Of a DNA stretch of 64,000 nt, positions 31,973 to 41,662 are shown one piece after another. The notes below the pieces were generated by a model. It was not told where the DNA came from. It saw only the letters and a list, made by a program, of their open reading frames with translations, and did no database searches. The stretch covers positions 489,742-553,741 of the forward strand of contig NZ_LPVF01000009.1 of NCBI RefSeq assembly GCF_001517105.1. Direction: 5' to 3'. This DNA is from Bacillus halotolerans. Its GTDB lineage: Bacteria; Bacillota; Bacilli; Bacillales; Bacillaceae. Position 1 is the first letter of the stretch. Each line of letters starts with the position of its first letter. The position numbers and the translations under genes are program-made.

Positions 31973-32902
31973 TTATGTTTTGATCCGTAAGGGTGAGGGA
32001 CTCGATGCCAGACGGAATGGGGTTGTACCCATGATTTCTCCGTCAGCATGGAATGGAATTTTGCCCTTCGTGTAAAACGTAATGTCTTTCGCTTTAAACA
32101 TCGTCACGCCGTCCATTTTGGTGTGTTTTCCAAATGTCATCAAGCATAAAAACCAATACTTTTTCAAAAACGGCAGATTCTCAACAATGATGATATCAAA
32201 TGCCTGTTCGCGCGGATTCGCAAGCGGGGCCGCCTTCATGCCGCCTCCGTAAAACGGATGATTGGAGACGACCGCAAACCAGACATGATGAAATTCCTGT
32301 GTCTCTCCTTCAATTGTACAAGCCAACGAAAACGGCTTAAAGGTAGCCGACGCGTACAAATGGGAAAGCGGATAGACAACAAAGCGGAGGCGCAGAAACT
32401 GGACCGCCCGTTTTAATGGAAATTCCATCGCCTTCTTATTGACATATGCGTCAAAGCCGATTCCGATATGATTTAAAAAATAAAGAACCTGCGATTTATC
32501 TTGAAGCAAATTAATGCTTCCTAAATGAAACGTTCGCGTTAACGGACGCTTCAGCTTTCTGATTTCCTGAATCAGATCTATTTTCTTAATGGAGAATCCT
32601 CTGGAAAAATCATTGTACGCGCCAGCCGGCACAAAACTCAGTTCGATATCGTCGACATCTTTCAGCCCGTTGACGACTTCGTGCATCGTTCCGTCTCCTC
32701 CGATAACGATCAGGCGTTTCAGCTTATGTTCCTGAATCGTTGAAATCTGCCGGGCGAGAACCTCGGCGTGTCCCGGATGTTCAGTTAAAAATGAGCGGTG
32801 CTCAATCTTTCGTTTCAGTAATTCTTTTTGTATCGACTTCCAAACACGCAGGCCTTTTCGATGCCCTGCTGCCGGATTAATAATAAAAAACCATTGGCTC
32901 AT
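31973..32902 (-). CDS. ytlR: Diacylglycerol/lipid kinase family protein YtlR
   Basis: A 309-residue protein of the DagK/YegS lipid-kinase superfamily: FFIINPAAGHRKG at the start, the nucleotide-binding GGDGTMHEVVNG (about 66-77), VPAGAYNDFSRG, and the late acidic loop FHADGEIMG. The substrate is unknown; the essential DgkB of B. subtilis is a different gene. ATG 32902 follows AGGTGAGAAAG. It lies 25 bp upstream of amyX in the same unit. Confidence 0.92.
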   Translation of the reverse strand: MSQWFFIINPAAGHRKGLRVWKSIQKELLKRKIEHRSFLTEHPGHAEVLARQISTIQEHKLKRLIVIGGDGTMHEVVNGLKDVDDIELSFVPAGAYNDFSRGFSIKKIDLIQEIRKLKRPLTRTFHLGSINLLQDKSQVLYFLNHIGIGFDAYVNKKAMEFPLKRAVQFLRLRFVVYPLSHLYASATFKPFSLACTIEGETQEFHHVWFAVVSNHPFYGGGMKAAPLANPREQAFDIIIVENLPFLKKYWFLCLMTFGKHTKMDGVTMFKAKDITFYTKGKIPFHADGEIMGTTPFRLASSPSPLRIKT

Positions 32903-32950
32903 CTTTCTCACCTGCTTATGTTATGAGAAAACCGCTCAAATCGTTCTGCT

Positions 32951-33865
32951 TTACTCCAGCCACTCTTGTCTGCGATAGGAGTCTGACAGGCAATAAGACA
33001 ACAAAGCCTTTGCAGCCTTTAATTGATGATGTTTTATCGGAGCAGTGTTTTTCTTCTGCCTCTCCATCCATTCCGCCAAGCCCCGTTTGTCCACTAATTC
33101 CAGACCGTACGGCGGCTCGGGGTAATCGATGTATGACGTTCTGCTCAGGAGTAATTTCGAGACTGGAATATCAGCGCCTTTTTCCTTTACGATCTTCGAC
33201 ACAACAGATCCCGTCCGAAACAGACTCAACGCCGGGTTTAACACCGATTCAGTCTGAGAGCCTGTTTTCTTCTCCCAAAAACGATGTTTAGATCCTATGT
33301 ACACACTGTCTTCCTCTGCCTCTATAAAAGAAACGCAAAAAATGTCAAGAGGTGAAATGATCACTATGCTTAACTCTACTGCCGCCTGCTGAATTTTGAG
33401 CACAGGCTTATACATAATAAAATAAGAATCAGGAAGCTGCTGGGCCAGAAAACGCAAAATGCGGTCCTGCTTCACCTGGTTTGACAGATTTGACATCTCG
33501 GAAAGAGTAGAGCTTGCCCATTTGAGCTGAAATTCATATAAATGTCTTTTATAAAAGGAAGCAAGCGCCATCCTGCTCTTCGGCAGCCTTACGTTCAGAT
33601 CGTCTTCTTCCTCAAACCATTGGTGTCTCTCTTCTTGTATATCGGCTTCTATCTCTTCTTTTCTTCTTTTCAATGAAAATTTTTTCCGTTTCTGCACCGG
33701 TTCCGGCTGTTCAGCACTGTCTTGTCTTTCTTCATGCTGGCGCTCCGCTGCTTCTAATAGTGAAAGCCAGCGCTCTTTTTTCAGCCGTATAAACTGATTC
33801 ATATAATGGTACGGATCAAGTTCATATCTCGATATATAATCATGTATTTTGATGATTTGTGCCAT
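32951..33865 (-). CDS. ytlQ: Hypothetical protein YtlQ
   Basis: A 304-residue soluble protein of unknown function found in the B. subtilis group. The N-terminal third is charged and helical, with a Lys/Arg-rich stretch ([13 protein letters not shown]) near residue 60 and an acidic patch after it. The middle (about 135-215) is beta-rich with [16 protein letters not shown], distantly reminiscent of NERD-type nuclease cores, but this is a weak impression only. It lies between ytlP and ytlR, 23 and 48 bp from them. Confidence 0.85.
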   Translation of the reverse strand: MAQIIKIHDYISRYELDPYHYMNQFIRLKKERWLSLLEAAERQHEERQDSAEQPEPVQKRKKFSLKRRKEEIEADIQEERHQWFEEEDDLNVRLPKSRMALASFYKRHLYEFQLKWASSTLSEMSNLSNQVKQDRILRFLAQQLPDSYFIMYKPVLKIQQAAVELSIVIISPLDIFCVSFIEAEEDSVYIGSKHRFWEKKTGSQTESVLNPALSLFRTGSVVSKIVKEKGADIPVSKLLLSRTSYIDYPEPPYGLELVDKRGLAEWMERQKKNTAPIKHHQLKAAKALLSYCLSDSYRRQEWLE

Positions 33866-33888
33866 TTTGTTTCTCCACTCCGCATGAA

Positions 33889-34440
33889 TTAAGTTAAATG
33901 AAATTTGTATTTTTCCTCATATTTTGGTGATTGATTTAAGTGTGTCTGAAAAAGTGAAAATCGTTCAATAGCCGTTGAAACCTCACCGCTTTTAAACGGG
34001 ACATGCGCCGGAAATCCCTTTTGGCCTGTCCATTTTCTTGCCAGCGTCATATGGGGATGATACGCTCTCTTTTCCACTTTAAAGCCTGCTTGAAGAACAG
34101 CTTGTTTTGTATGCTCCCGCAGTGTTTCGAGCGCCGTATTCTTCTTCGGCTCCACATGTAACACGCGCGGCTGCCTGCGGTCTCCGAACACATCTATTTT
34201 GTCAAACTCAATTGTAAACGGATTGGCATCTACAGCTATCTCGGCAAGCGAGCCTTCAAGCTGCTTGATTTGCGCTTCATCCGCCGCACCGAGAAAAATT
34301 AACGTGATATGGTAGTCAAGCGGGTGCACCCATTTTTGAAACGTGAGCGCCGGCTCGCTTTTCGCAGCCTGGTAAATCGGATTTGCAATTTCCGGCGGAA
34401 TGGGCACGCCGATGAAATAATGAGGCCGGATATCTGACAT
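33889..34440 (-). CDS. ytlP: RNA 2',3'-cyclic phosphodiesterase (2H phosphoesterase) YtlP
   Basis: A 183-residue 2H phosphoesterase (ThpR/LigT family) with the two signature His-x-Thr motifs: YHITLIFLG (about 44-52) and [10 protein letters not shown] (about 128-137). The family hydrolyses 2',3'-cyclic phosphate ends of RNA; the natural target is unknown. I use ATG 34440 (MSDIRPHYF), preceded by GAAGGGAG, rather than the open extension to 34512. First gene of ytlPQR-amyX; divergent from ytkP with a 148-bp gap. Confidence 0.92.
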   Translation of the reverse strand: MSDIRPHYFIGVPIPPEIANPIYQAAKSEPALTFQKWVHPLDYHITLIFLGAADEAQIKQLEGSLAEIAVDANPFTIEFDKIDVFGDRRQPRVLHVEPKKNTALETLREHTKQAVLQAGFKVEKRAYHPHMTLARKWTGQKGFPAHVPFKSGEVSTAIERFSLFQTHLNQSPKYEEKYKFHLT

Positions 34441-34588
34441 CCGTCTGACACTCCCTTCTTTAACTGCTATTATTTTATCAATAAAGACGCTGCGCGAATA
34501 GAGGAACCGCATATGAAAACACTCTCGCGCAAACGTTTATTATGTTAGGATATTATATGACACTTGTTTTATTCAGAAAGGAATGACA

Positions 34589-35524
34589 ATGTTGAAAATC
34601 GTTGAAAACACTTCTGATCTTATAGGAGATACACCGCTTGTGAGATTGAATCGGCTTCAGCCGGAAAACGCAGCACAAGTCTATTTAAAACTTGAATTTT
34701 TCAATCCAAGCGGCAGTGTGAAAGACAGAGCCGCTTACAATATGATCATAGAAGCAGAACAAAACGGCTTACTCAAGCCTGGCTCAGTTATCATTGAGCC
34801 GACCAGCGGAAATACCGGAATCGGACTCGCTATGAATGCGGCGGCCCGCGGCTATAAAGCGATTTTAGTCATGCCGGATACAATGACGAAGGAGCGGATC
34901 AACCTCCTCAAAGCCTATGGTGCAGAGGTTGTGTTAACTCCCGGATCGGAAAGAATGCCGGGCAGCATTAAAAAAGCAAAAGAGCTCGCCGAACAAATTC
35001 CGAACAGCTTCATTCCGATGCAGTTTGATAATACCGCAAATCCTGACGCGCATCGAAAAACAACTGCTCTTGAAATTGCCCGGGCAATAAAAGAAATCGG
35101 AAAACCGCTAGGCGCTTTTGTAGCTTCTTCCGGTACTGGCGGGACCATTACAGGAACCGGTGAAGCGCTAAAAGAACTTTTCCCGGATATTTTGGTTCAT
35201 GTTGTCGAGCCTGCGGGGTCTCCGGTATTATCAGGCGGAAAACCGGGTGCGCATAAGCTGGTTGGAACAAGCCCAGGTTTCATTCCTCCAGTTTTAAATC
35301 AAGATGTATATGATGAAATTATCAAAATCACTGATGAGGATGCTTATACGACAACCAGACGCCTTGCTGCGGAGGAAGGAATTCTCGTCGGGCCTTCTTC
35401 AGGCGCTGCCTGCTTCGCGGCGATTGAAGCAGCCAAACGTCTCTCTCCTGATCAAGTCGTTGTCTGTATGACAGCTGATACCGGAGAACGCTATTTATCA
35501 ACTGATTTATGGTCATTTGTGTAA
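34589..35524 (+). CDS. ytkP: Cysteine synthase-like PLP enzyme YtkP
   Basis: A 311-residue fold-type II PLP enzyme of the O-acetylserine sulfhydrylase family. Lys in GSVKDRAA forms the Schiff base, TSGNTGIG is the substrate loop, GTGGTITGTG binds the PLP phosphate and GPSSGAACF is near the C-terminus. It is a paralogue of CysK; its own substrate is not firmly known. ATG 34589 (MLKIVENTSDLIG) has AAAGGAATGA upstream. Monocistronic, ending at a terminator shared with pepV. Confidence 0.92.
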   Translation: MLKIVENTSDLIGDTPLVRLNRLQPENAAQVYLKLEFFNPSGSVKDRAAYNMIIEAEQNGLLKPGSVIIEPTSGNTGIGLAMNAAARGYKAILVMPDTMTKERINLLKAYGAEVVLTPGSERMPGSIKKAKELAEQIPNSFIPMQFDNTANPDAHRKTTALEIARAIKEIGKPLGAFVASSGTGGTITGTGEALKELFPDILVHVVEPAGSPVLSGGKPGAHKLVGTSPGFIPPVLNQDVYDEIIKITDEDAYTTTRRLAAEEGILVGPSSGAACFAAIEAAKRLSPDQVVVCMTADTGERYLSTDLWSFV

Positions 35525-35562
35525 AAAAAGGACTGGCTTCAGAAGAAGCCGGTCCTTTTATT
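35525..35562 (+). terminator. ytkP/pepV bidirectional terminator
   Basis: AAAGGACTGGCTTC / GAAGCCGGTCCTTT hairpin with T-run, overlapping the pepV stop codon. Confidence 0.85.
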
Positions 35563-36949
35563 TTGCAAGTTCGTAGATGGCCTGCGCATATAAAGCAGTC
35601 GCTCTGAGGAGATCATCAATTTCAATATATTCGTCCTTTTGGTGCGCACTGTCGGGACGTCCGGGGAACAGAGGTCCGAATGCGACGCCCGCTTTCAAAG
35701 ATCTTGCGTACGTTCCCCCGCCGATTGAAATTAAATCAGCTTTTTTGCCCAATTGGCCTTCATATACCTTTTGCAGTGTTTTGACTAGCGGATGGTCTGC
35801 TGATACATGATGCGGCTTGCTGTCTTTACATTCTCCAAGCTCAAATTCAGCGGCGCTTTCAAACGCATCGCGAATCATTTTGCTTTCCGCCGTTACCGGA
35901 TAGCGGATATTGATTCCGAGCTCGCCTCCTTGCCCTTCTGTATAGCGCAGTGTTCCGACATTTAATGTCAGCTCTCCGCTAATGTCATCCTCACAGTCAA
36001 TATTCAGTTTCTTTCCTCTCGTATCATCTGAAAATTTGTCTGTCACGACTTGAACAAAACGCTGTCCTGCTGCATCCAGCTCAGTCTGGCACAAAAATTC
36101 TGCCAGTTTGATGCCGGCATTCACTCCATTGTTCGGTTCCATCGCATGGCAGGAAAGTCCGTGCATGCGCAAGATCAGCTGCCCATTCTCAATCTCAGCT
36201 TCACCTTTTTGATCTGTCGCGCGGAGCATGTCTTTAAATGAGGCAAGAACCTCTTCTATATTTGATCCTTCGAGAACAGCTTCCGCAGCGTCTGGCACCA
36301 TGTTTAAACGGAGACCTGATGTAAACGAGGCAAGAACTGTCTCTGAAGCGGCTTCGTTTGCGCGGTGCGAGATGAGCAGTGAAGCATCAATAATCCCTTT
36401 TTCCGCGTTAATAATCGGGAAATCAGCATCTGGCGCAAAACCGAGAGTCGGCATTTCTTCGTGCTTGAAATAATGCTCCACACATCTCCAATCACTTTCT
36501 TCATCTGTTCCTATAATGATTCTGACGCGCTTAGAAAGCGGCAGATTCATGTCTTTGACGATTTTCAGCGCGTAGAACGCCGCCATCGTCGGGCCTTTGT
36601 CGTCAATGGCGCCCCTTGCATAAATCCGCCCGTTTCGGATGTCCGCTGAAAACGGATCACTTGTCCAGCCGTCTCCGGGCGGTACAACATCAACATGGCA
36701 AAGAACGCCGACAATGTCTTCACCCTCGCCCCATTCGATATGACCGGCGAATCCGTCAAGATTTTTTACGGAAAATCCTTCTTTTTCTCCAAGCTCAAGC
36801 AAAGAGGTCAAGCTGGCATTTACCCCTTCTCCGAATGGTTTGCCGGGCCCGGCTGTGGTTTCGTCCATTACACTGTTGATTCTCAAGAATTCCTGCGTAT
36901 CGCGAATCAAATCATCTTTTTTTCTGATCACTTCGACTTCCCAGTTCAT
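35558..36949 (-). CDS. pepV: Dipeptidase PepV-like (M20 family) YtjP
   Basis: A 463-residue di-zinc dipeptidase of the M20A/PepV type. Metal site: LCHVDVVPPGDGW (His-x-Asp), RGAIDDKGP (bridging Asp), TDEESDWRC (Glu-Glu), FAPDADFP, and a late His in RPDSAHQKDE. It has the large lid domain typical of PepV. It should cleave dipeptides with an unblocked N-terminus in the cytoplasm. ATG 36949 (MNWEVEVIRK) follows AAAGGGG; the open extension to 36982 is not needed. Divergent from pbuO. Confidence 0.92.
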   Translation of the reverse strand: MNWEVEVIRKKDDLIRDTQEFLRINSVMDETTAGPGKPFGEGVNASLTSLLELGEKEGFSVKNLDGFAGHIEWGEGEDIVGVLCHVDVVPPGDGWTSDPFSADIRNGRIYARGAIDDKGPTMAAFYALKIVKDMNLPLSKRVRIIIGTDEESDWRCVEHYFKHEEMPTLGFAPDADFPIINAEKGIIDASLLISHRANEAASETVLASFTSGLRLNMVPDAAEAVLEGSNIEEVLASFKDMLRATDQKGEAEIENGQLILRMHGLSCHAMEPNNGVNAGIKLAEFLCQTELDAAGQRFVQVVTDKFSDDTRGKKLNIDCEDDISGELTLNVGTLRYTEGQGGELGINIRYPVTAESKMIRDAFESAAEFELGECKDSKPHHVSADHPLVKTLQKVYEGQLGKKADLISIGGGTYARSLKAGVAFGPLFPGRPDSAHQKDEYIEIDDLLRATALYAQAIYELAK

Positions 36950-36990
36950 AATGATCCCCTTTCTGCAATAAATCACTTGCAAAAACTAAA

Positions 36991-37035
36991 TAAAACGAAT
37001 AATATTAATGGTGTTTTGTTAAAACGTTCGTAATT
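36991..37035 (+). promoter_or_regulatory. Paired PurBoxes (PurR operator) upstream of pbuO
   Basis: AAAACGAATAAT (from 36992) and the inverted ACGAACGTTTTAA (reading leftward from 37031) are two PurBox-like half-sites on opposite strands. With 14-base boxes at 36991-37004 and 37022-37035 the gap is 17 bases, the usual PurR spacing. PurR control of pbuO is described in B. subtilis. Confidence 0.6.
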
Positions 37036-37045
37036 GGAGGTTACT

Positions 37046-38344
37046 ATGTTTCATCTAAAAGAGCAGCAAACATCGATTAAACAAGAAATCATAGCTGGAT
37101 TGACGACCTTTTTTACAATGGTCTATATTGTAGTGGTGAATCCGGTCATTTTAGCTAATGCCGGAGTTCCTTTTGACCAGGTCTTTACCGCAACGATTAT
37201 CGCCTCCATTGTCGGAACACTGTGGATGGCCCTGGCTGCAAATTATCCGATTGCCATTGCGCCCGGCATGGGCTTAAACGCTTACTTAGCCTATCACGTT
37301 GTAGGCGCAAGCGGCGGCGGCATCACGTACGCAACAGCTTTCAGCGCAGTATTCACAGCAGGGGTTCTCTTCATTATTCTATCGTTAACGCCTTTAAGAA
37401 AACAACTGATAGAAGCGATTCCAAACAATTTAAAATACGGGATCACCACAGGGATCGGGCTTTTTATTGCGTTTATCGGTTTACGGCAGGCGGAAATGAT
37501 TACGGCTGATCAATCAAATCTGGTCACACTCGGCAACCTTCATTCGCCAGCGGTTATTTTAACGCTGATCGGCTTATTGATCAGTGTGATCCTGATGGTG
37601 CTGAATGTAAACGGAGCGTTATTTATCGGAATGGCAGCCACCGCTTTGATCGCGTTTTTTACCGGCCAGCTGCATTTCCCTAAAGGCTTTATGTCTTTTC
37701 CCCATTTGCCTGAGGGATTGATTATTTCAAATCCGTTCGCCGCTTTTGGCGATGTGATCCATCACGGCCTGTACGCTGTCGTCTTTTCATTTCTGCTGGT
37801 AACGATTTTTGATACGACCGGTACGATGATCGGTGTGGCCGAGCAAGCCGGATTGATGAAAAACAACAAGCTCCCGAACGTGCGAAAAGCGCTGCTTGCT
37901 GATTCAACAGCGACCACAGTTGGTGCTGTATTCGGAACAAGTCCGACAACCGCGTTTGTCGAGTCTTCAGCTGGCGTCGCAGCCGGGGGAAGAACAGGTC
38001 TTACGTCTTTAACTGTCGCGGTATTGTTTGCAGCTTCGATGTTTTTCAGTCCGCTTGTCAGCGCCTTATCCGGCATATCCGCCATCACCTCACCGGCTTT
38101 GATTATTGTCGGCAGCCTGATGATGGGCTCGGTGTCGAATATTAACTGGAAGGAGATGGACGAGGCATTTCCGGCATTTCTCGTTGTTCTGACCATGCCT
38201 CTTACATCAAGCATTTCCACAGGAATTGCGCTTGGCTTTATTTCGTATCCGATTGTGAAAGCAGCACGGGGAAAATGGAGAGACATTCATCCGCTCGTCC
38301 TCGTATTTGCCGTTCTGTTTTTCATCCAGCTATTTATTCTATAA
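37046..38344 (+). CDS. pbuO: Purine (hypoxanthine/guanine) permease PbuO
   Basis: Proton symporter of the AzgA subfamily (NCS2 clan), 432 residues with about 12-14 hydrophobic helices. Family motifs are visible: GLTTFFTMVYIVVVNP near the N-terminus, PGMGLNAYLAY, DTTGTMIGVAEQAG and TAFVESSAGVAAGGRTGL. Imports guanine and hypoxanthine together with PbuG in B. subtilis. ATG 37046 follows GGAGGTTACT. PurR sites lie in the promoter region. Ends at a terminator shared with ythQ. Confidence 0.94.
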   Translation: MFHLKEQQTSIKQEIIAGLTTFFTMVYIVVVNPVILANAGVPFDQVFTATIIASIVGTLWMALAANYPIAIAPGMGLNAYLAYHVVGASGGGITYATAFSAVFTAGVLFIILSLTPLRKQLIEAIPNNLKYGITTGIGLFIAFIGLRQAEMITADQSNLVTLGNLHSPAVILTLIGLLISVILMVLNVNGALFIGMAATALIAFFTGQLHFPKGFMSFPHLPEGLIISNPFAAFGDVIHHGLYAVVFSFLLVTIFDTTGTMIGVAEQAGLMKNNKLPNVRKALLADSTATTVGAVFGTSPTTAFVESSAGVAAGGRTGLTSLTVAVLFAASMFFSPLVSALSGISAITSPALIIVGSLMMGSVSNINWKEMDEAFPAFLVVLTMPLTSSISTGIALGFISYPIVKAARGKWRDIHPLVLVFAVLFFIQLFIL

Positions 38345-38348
38345 CATA

Positions 38349-38383
38349 CAGAAAACCCAAACGGCATCCGTTTGGGTTTTATT
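38349..38383 (+). terminator. pbuO/ythQ bidirectional terminator
   Basis: AAAACCCAAACGG-CATC-CGTTTGGGTTTT perfect hairpin between convergent pbuO and ythQ. Confidence 0.88.
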
Positions 38384-39536
38384 TCACCAAAAAAGAGATA
38401 GCGGCCGCCAAAAAGCAGCAGGCAACACAAGCATAGTGCAGCGTGTTCACACAGCTTTTTCTGGCCCGGTAATATTCATCACTTTCCTTATCAGCCCCAA
38501 TTAAGATCGGCGCATCCATCACTTTGTCAAAAATAAGCGAAAGCACATAACGGCAAACCCCTGTATAAACCAGCAGCGCAATCACCTTAAGAAAGACCGG
38601 GGAAACGACTGTTAAAACCGTAAAAGCCGACAAAAGCATATACAGATGCCTCGCATACTCCCCATTCCTCAGCATGACTTTAAAAAACAATTCTTTATAA
38701 ATTGTATACATTGTCCGTTTCTTAAATATCCTTTTAGAATTCCGGAATAATAGCGGTTTTCTCCTCATCCTGTCCTTTACTCTCGGCATTCTCACATCTT
38801 GGCTCATCATCATTACAAGACCTGCAAGAGTGAGCCTGATTTTTTTCTCCTCAAGCACCTCTGCCTCAAAAGCCGAAAATGAAGCCGTCTTTTTCAAACT
38901 GCGTATGAAAGCAAAAATAAAAAACAAAACACCGGCAAGCGAGAGCAAGTGCCACTCGATAAAGGTAATCAAGAGAAAAGAACACGCCAAAAGCACAGCC
39001 TTGAGAAAAAAGTCCGCAATCTGTCTCCAAATAGATCTTGGTTTTCTGACCCTGTCCTGCTTCAAGGATAAAAAGAGCGTATGAAGACCGAATGCATAGA
39101 TCAATAGAGCAGCGCTTTCTGGAATAGTGACGCGAACAGAATCAATGATAAAGGGAAGAAAAAGAAAAAAGAGCAACAGCCATTTGGCGAACGTGAACAA
39201 TATAGAATACACCAATGCGTATTGTTTCATCTGGCGAATGATCGCTTTCTTTTGCAGCAAAAACACCTGGTCCGCTTCCAGTAAAAAAGTATGTATGGAG
39301 CCTGTGCAAACAATCAGTATACCGACAGCGTATAACCATCTCCATTCGACCCTCTCAGACCACTCGTAAAGAAGGCCGCTTCCGTTTGTCCACTCCACAT
39401 ACTGATAAATCATAAAAGCAAGCGCCGGCAGGACAATGTAGAGCGCAACCGTCCAATCAATGACAGCATGCAGCACCTTAAACTGATATCGGTAAAAATC
39501 CAGCCACCTTCGAAAAAAGAGAGACCGCCCGTTCAT
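38379..39536 (-). CDS. ythQ: ABC transporter permease YthQ
   Basis: A 385-residue membrane protein of the EcsB/YthQ type with about eight to ten hydrophobic helices in two blocks (about 25-190 and 290-385) separated by a cytoplasmic loop with EVLEEKKIRL. It pairs with the ATPase YthP, whose stop it overlaps by four bases. Substrate unknown. The relatives EcsB and its ATPase EcsA affect secretion and membrane proteolysis in B. subtilis, but no such role is shown here. Confidence 0.88.
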   Translation of the reverse strand: MNGRSLFFRRWLDFYRYQFKVLHAVIDWTVALYIVLPALAFMIYQYVEWTNGSGLLYEWSERVEWRWLYAVGILIVCTGSIHTFLLEADQVFLLQKKAIIRQMKQYALVYSILFTFAKWLLLFFLFLPFIIDSVRVTIPESAALLIYAFGLHTLFLSLKQDRVRKPRSIWRQIADFFLKAVLLACSFLLITFIEWHLLSLAGVLFFIFAFIRSLKKTASFSAFEAEVLEEKKIRLTLAGLVMMMSQDVRMPRVKDRMRRKPLLFRNSKRIFKKRTMYTIYKELFFKVMLRNGEYARHLYMLLSAFTVLTVVSPVFLKVIALLVYTGVCRYVLSLIFDKVMDAPILIGADKESDEYYRARKSCVNTLHYACVACCFLAAAISFLVK

Positions 39537-40243
39537 GCCTTTTCTCCTTGAATCGCCGTATAAAAACAGTCAAGCAATGACTGCCCGTCTAACCCTGTTT
39601 GCTCTTGAATATCTTTTAACGTTCCCTGAAGAAACAAAGAACCTTTATCAATCATGTAAAACCGGTCGCAGATTTTTTCCGCGGTATCAAGTACGTGTGT
39701 GCACATGAGAATGCCGGCTCCTCTATCTTTCTCAGCCTTCAGCATGTCCACAAAGCGTTTTGTCGATATCGGGTCAAGGCCGATAAACGGTTCATCAATC
39801 ACATACATATCAGGCTTAGAAAGAAAAGCCTGAATCAGCATCAGCTTTTGCTGCATGCCTTTCGAAAACGTCACCGGCAGCTCATGCATGACATGATCAA
39901 GCGAAAATGTTTCAAGAAGACTTTGAGCCCGATATTCGAATTCACTCTGACCAATGCCGTGCAAAGTGCTGATCAGATCAAGATGCTCCCACAGCGTTAA
40001 TTCCTCATAAAAGGACGGGTGCTCCGGAATATAAGCAAACGAGCAATCATTCCAAGCGATAGTCCCTTTAAAGTCTTGCGAGAGGCCAAGTATCGCCTTG
40101 ATGGCTGTACTTTTTCCAGCGCCGTTCGCTCCAATCAACCCGACAAGCTCCCCTTCTCTGACTTCCAATAAAACATCGGTGAGCACTTTTTTTCGGCTTG
40201 TATACCCTGCTTGCTCTATCGATGCTTCCAACAACATTCTCAA
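39533..40243 (-). CDS. ythP: ABC transporter ATP-binding protein YthP
   Basis: A 236-residue ABC ATPase with Walker A GANGAGKST (about 37-45), Q-loop region IPEHPSF, signature variant TFSKGMQQKL, Walker B MYVIDEP and the switch His in MCTHVLD. TTG 40243 is preferred: it is six bases after AGGGGGTGA and gives the B. subtilis length; ATG 40237 is too far and GTG 40249 lies inside the ribosome site. With YthQ it forms a two-gene exporter-like system of unknown substrate. Confidence 0.9.
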   Translation of the reverse strand: MRMLLEASIEQAGYTSRKKVLTDVLLEVREGELVGLIGANGAGKSTAIKAILGLSQDFKGTIAWNDCSFAYIPEHPSFYEELTLWEHLDLISTLHGIGQSEFEYRAQSLLETFSLDHVMHELPVTFSKGMQQKLMLIQAFLSKPDMYVIDEPFIGLDPISTKRFVDMLKAEKDRGAGILMCTHVLDTAEKICDRFYMIDKGSLFLQGTLKDIQEQTGLDGQSLLDCFYTAIQGEKA

Positions 40244-40530
40244 TCTCACTCACCCCCTTAATCACATACGAAACAGAATAAAAAAAGTTTCTTTATCCAT
40301 AATAATATTGTGCTGAAATACATAGTAATCCAACAAGGATGGCGGCCAAACTCAAATTGGAAAAAATTTATAATACTTATTCCTAGATTCACCGCGGCGA
40401 AATCGTGTATAATGAAGGCGAATTATTTAAATATTACAGATGTCTGCCTTAGTTGCTATTTCGTACGCAGTTGATAGTCGTGAGTTGTGGTTAGTCAAGT
40501 CCATCCGATCTTATGATAGGGAGTGGTTTT

Positions 40531-40752
40531 TTGAAACCTTCAACAAACCGTATGCTAACTCGAATCAAATCAGTTTACATGTTTATTCAAGAGAAAGGCC
40601 TTGTGACAACACAGGAACTGGTTGACGAATTCGGCATTACACCTAGAACGATTCAAAGAGACTTAAATGTGTTAGCATATAATGATCTTGTTCATAGTCC
40701 AAGCCGTGGCAAATGGGAGACAACGAGAAAAAAAGTAAAGATTACCTCATAA
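40531..40752 (+). CDS. ytzE: Small DeoR-type helix-turn-helix regulator YtzE
   Basis: A 73-residue protein that is little more than a DeoR-family winged helix-turn-helix (about 12-60, TTQELVDEFGITPRTIQRDLNVL) with a basic C-terminus and no sugar-binding domain. It could be a minimal repressor or a degraded DeoR. I use TTG 40531 (LKPSTNRM), well spaced from AGGGAG; upstream starts read through the ribosome site. A TATAAT (40408-40413) lies 120 bp upstream. Confidence 0.85.
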   Translation: MKPSTNRMLTRIKSVYMFIQEKGLVTTQELVDEFGITPRTIQRDLNVLAYNDLVHSPSRGKWETTRKKVKITS

Positions 40753-40845
40753 CATTAAAAATTACATAGGGCCGCCCTGTGAGCGGCCTGATAGATACAG
40801 GGCGAGGAACGTTCTTAGCCTTGTTTTTGTGTGCTTATATATAAT

Positions 40846-40877
40846 AAAAAATCCCGCATGTGTAATGCGGGGTTTTT
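40846..40877 (-). terminator. Terminator of the ytgP-rsuA unit
   Basis: AAAATCCCGCAT / ATGCGGGGTTTTTT hairpin next to the pseudouridine synthase stop codon. A second GC-rich repeat (GGCCGC...GCGGCC, about 40770-40790) probably ends ytzE. Confidence 0.8.
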
Positions 40878-41597
40878 TCATACTTGCGGCTCGTTCAGCC
40901 TTTCAAGTTCTTCTTCTGTAAGCTCACGGTATTCTCCCGGCTCCAGAGCAGGATCCAAGGATACGCGTCCCATTGAGAGCCGCTTCAGATAAATGACTTC
41001 ATTGCCGACAGCATTTGCCATCTGTTTGACTTGATGATATTTTCCTTCTGTTATCGTCAGGTATATCACGGTATGCCCTTTATCGTTTGCCTTTATTTCT
41101 GCTTGTGCCGGCTTTGTTTTGTAGCCGCCTTCAATAAATACCCCAGTCTCTAAGCTGGTGATGTCTTCTGGCGAAATTTGCGACTTTAAGTGGACCTCAT
41201 ACGTTTTCGGAACATGCTTTTTCGGCGATAGCAGCCGGTGAGCGAGCTGACCGTCATTTGTCAGCAGCAGAAATCCTTCTGTATCCTTATCAAGTCGGCC
41301 GGCAGGAAACGGCTCGAATCTAAGTTCATCCGGCGTCAGCAAATCGACCACTGTCTTTTGCCGGCTGTCCTCAGTCGCTGACAGCACGCCCTGCGGCTTA
41401 TTCATCATGATATAAATAAACTCGCGGTAATCAATCGGCTCGCCATAAACGGTCACCTCCTGCGCATCAGGGTCCACGTGCGCCTTGACATCTTTTGCCG
41501 GCTTTCCGTCGACCATGACGGCTCCCGCTTTCACAATCGATTTGACCTCTTTTCTCGAACCATACCCGCTGTTGGCAAGCAGCTTATCAAGTCTCAT
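40878..41597 (-). CDS. ytzG: RsuA-family 16S rRNA pseudouridine synthase (YtzG)
   Basis: A 239-residue rRNA pseudouridine synthase: N-terminal S4 domain (about 1-55, LDKLLANSGYGSRKEVK), then the catalytic core with AGRLDKDTEGFLLLTNDG, whose Asp is the nucleophile, and ITEGKYHQVKQM. By family it makes pseudouridine 516 in 16S rRNA. Downstream of ytgP by 65 bp in the same direction with no clear terminator between, so probably co-transcribed. Confidence 0.92.
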   Translation of the reverse strand: MRLDKLLANSGYGSRKEVKSIVKAGAVMVDGKPAKDVKAHVDPDAQEVTVYGEPIDYREFIYIMMNKPQGVLSATEDSRQKTVVDLLTPDELRFEPFPAGRLDKDTEGFLLLTNDGQLAHRLLSPKKHVPKTYEVHLKSQISPEDITSLETGVFIEGGYKTKPAQAEIKANDKGHTVIYLTITEGKYHQVKQMANAVGNEVIYLKRLSMGRVSLDPALEPGEYRELTEEELERLNEPQV

Positions 41598-41662
41598 GCC
41601 AATCTCTCCTTCCTATAAAAGAAAGCCCGCATCAAGCGAGCCCTCTGTTTCAACATATTCTG

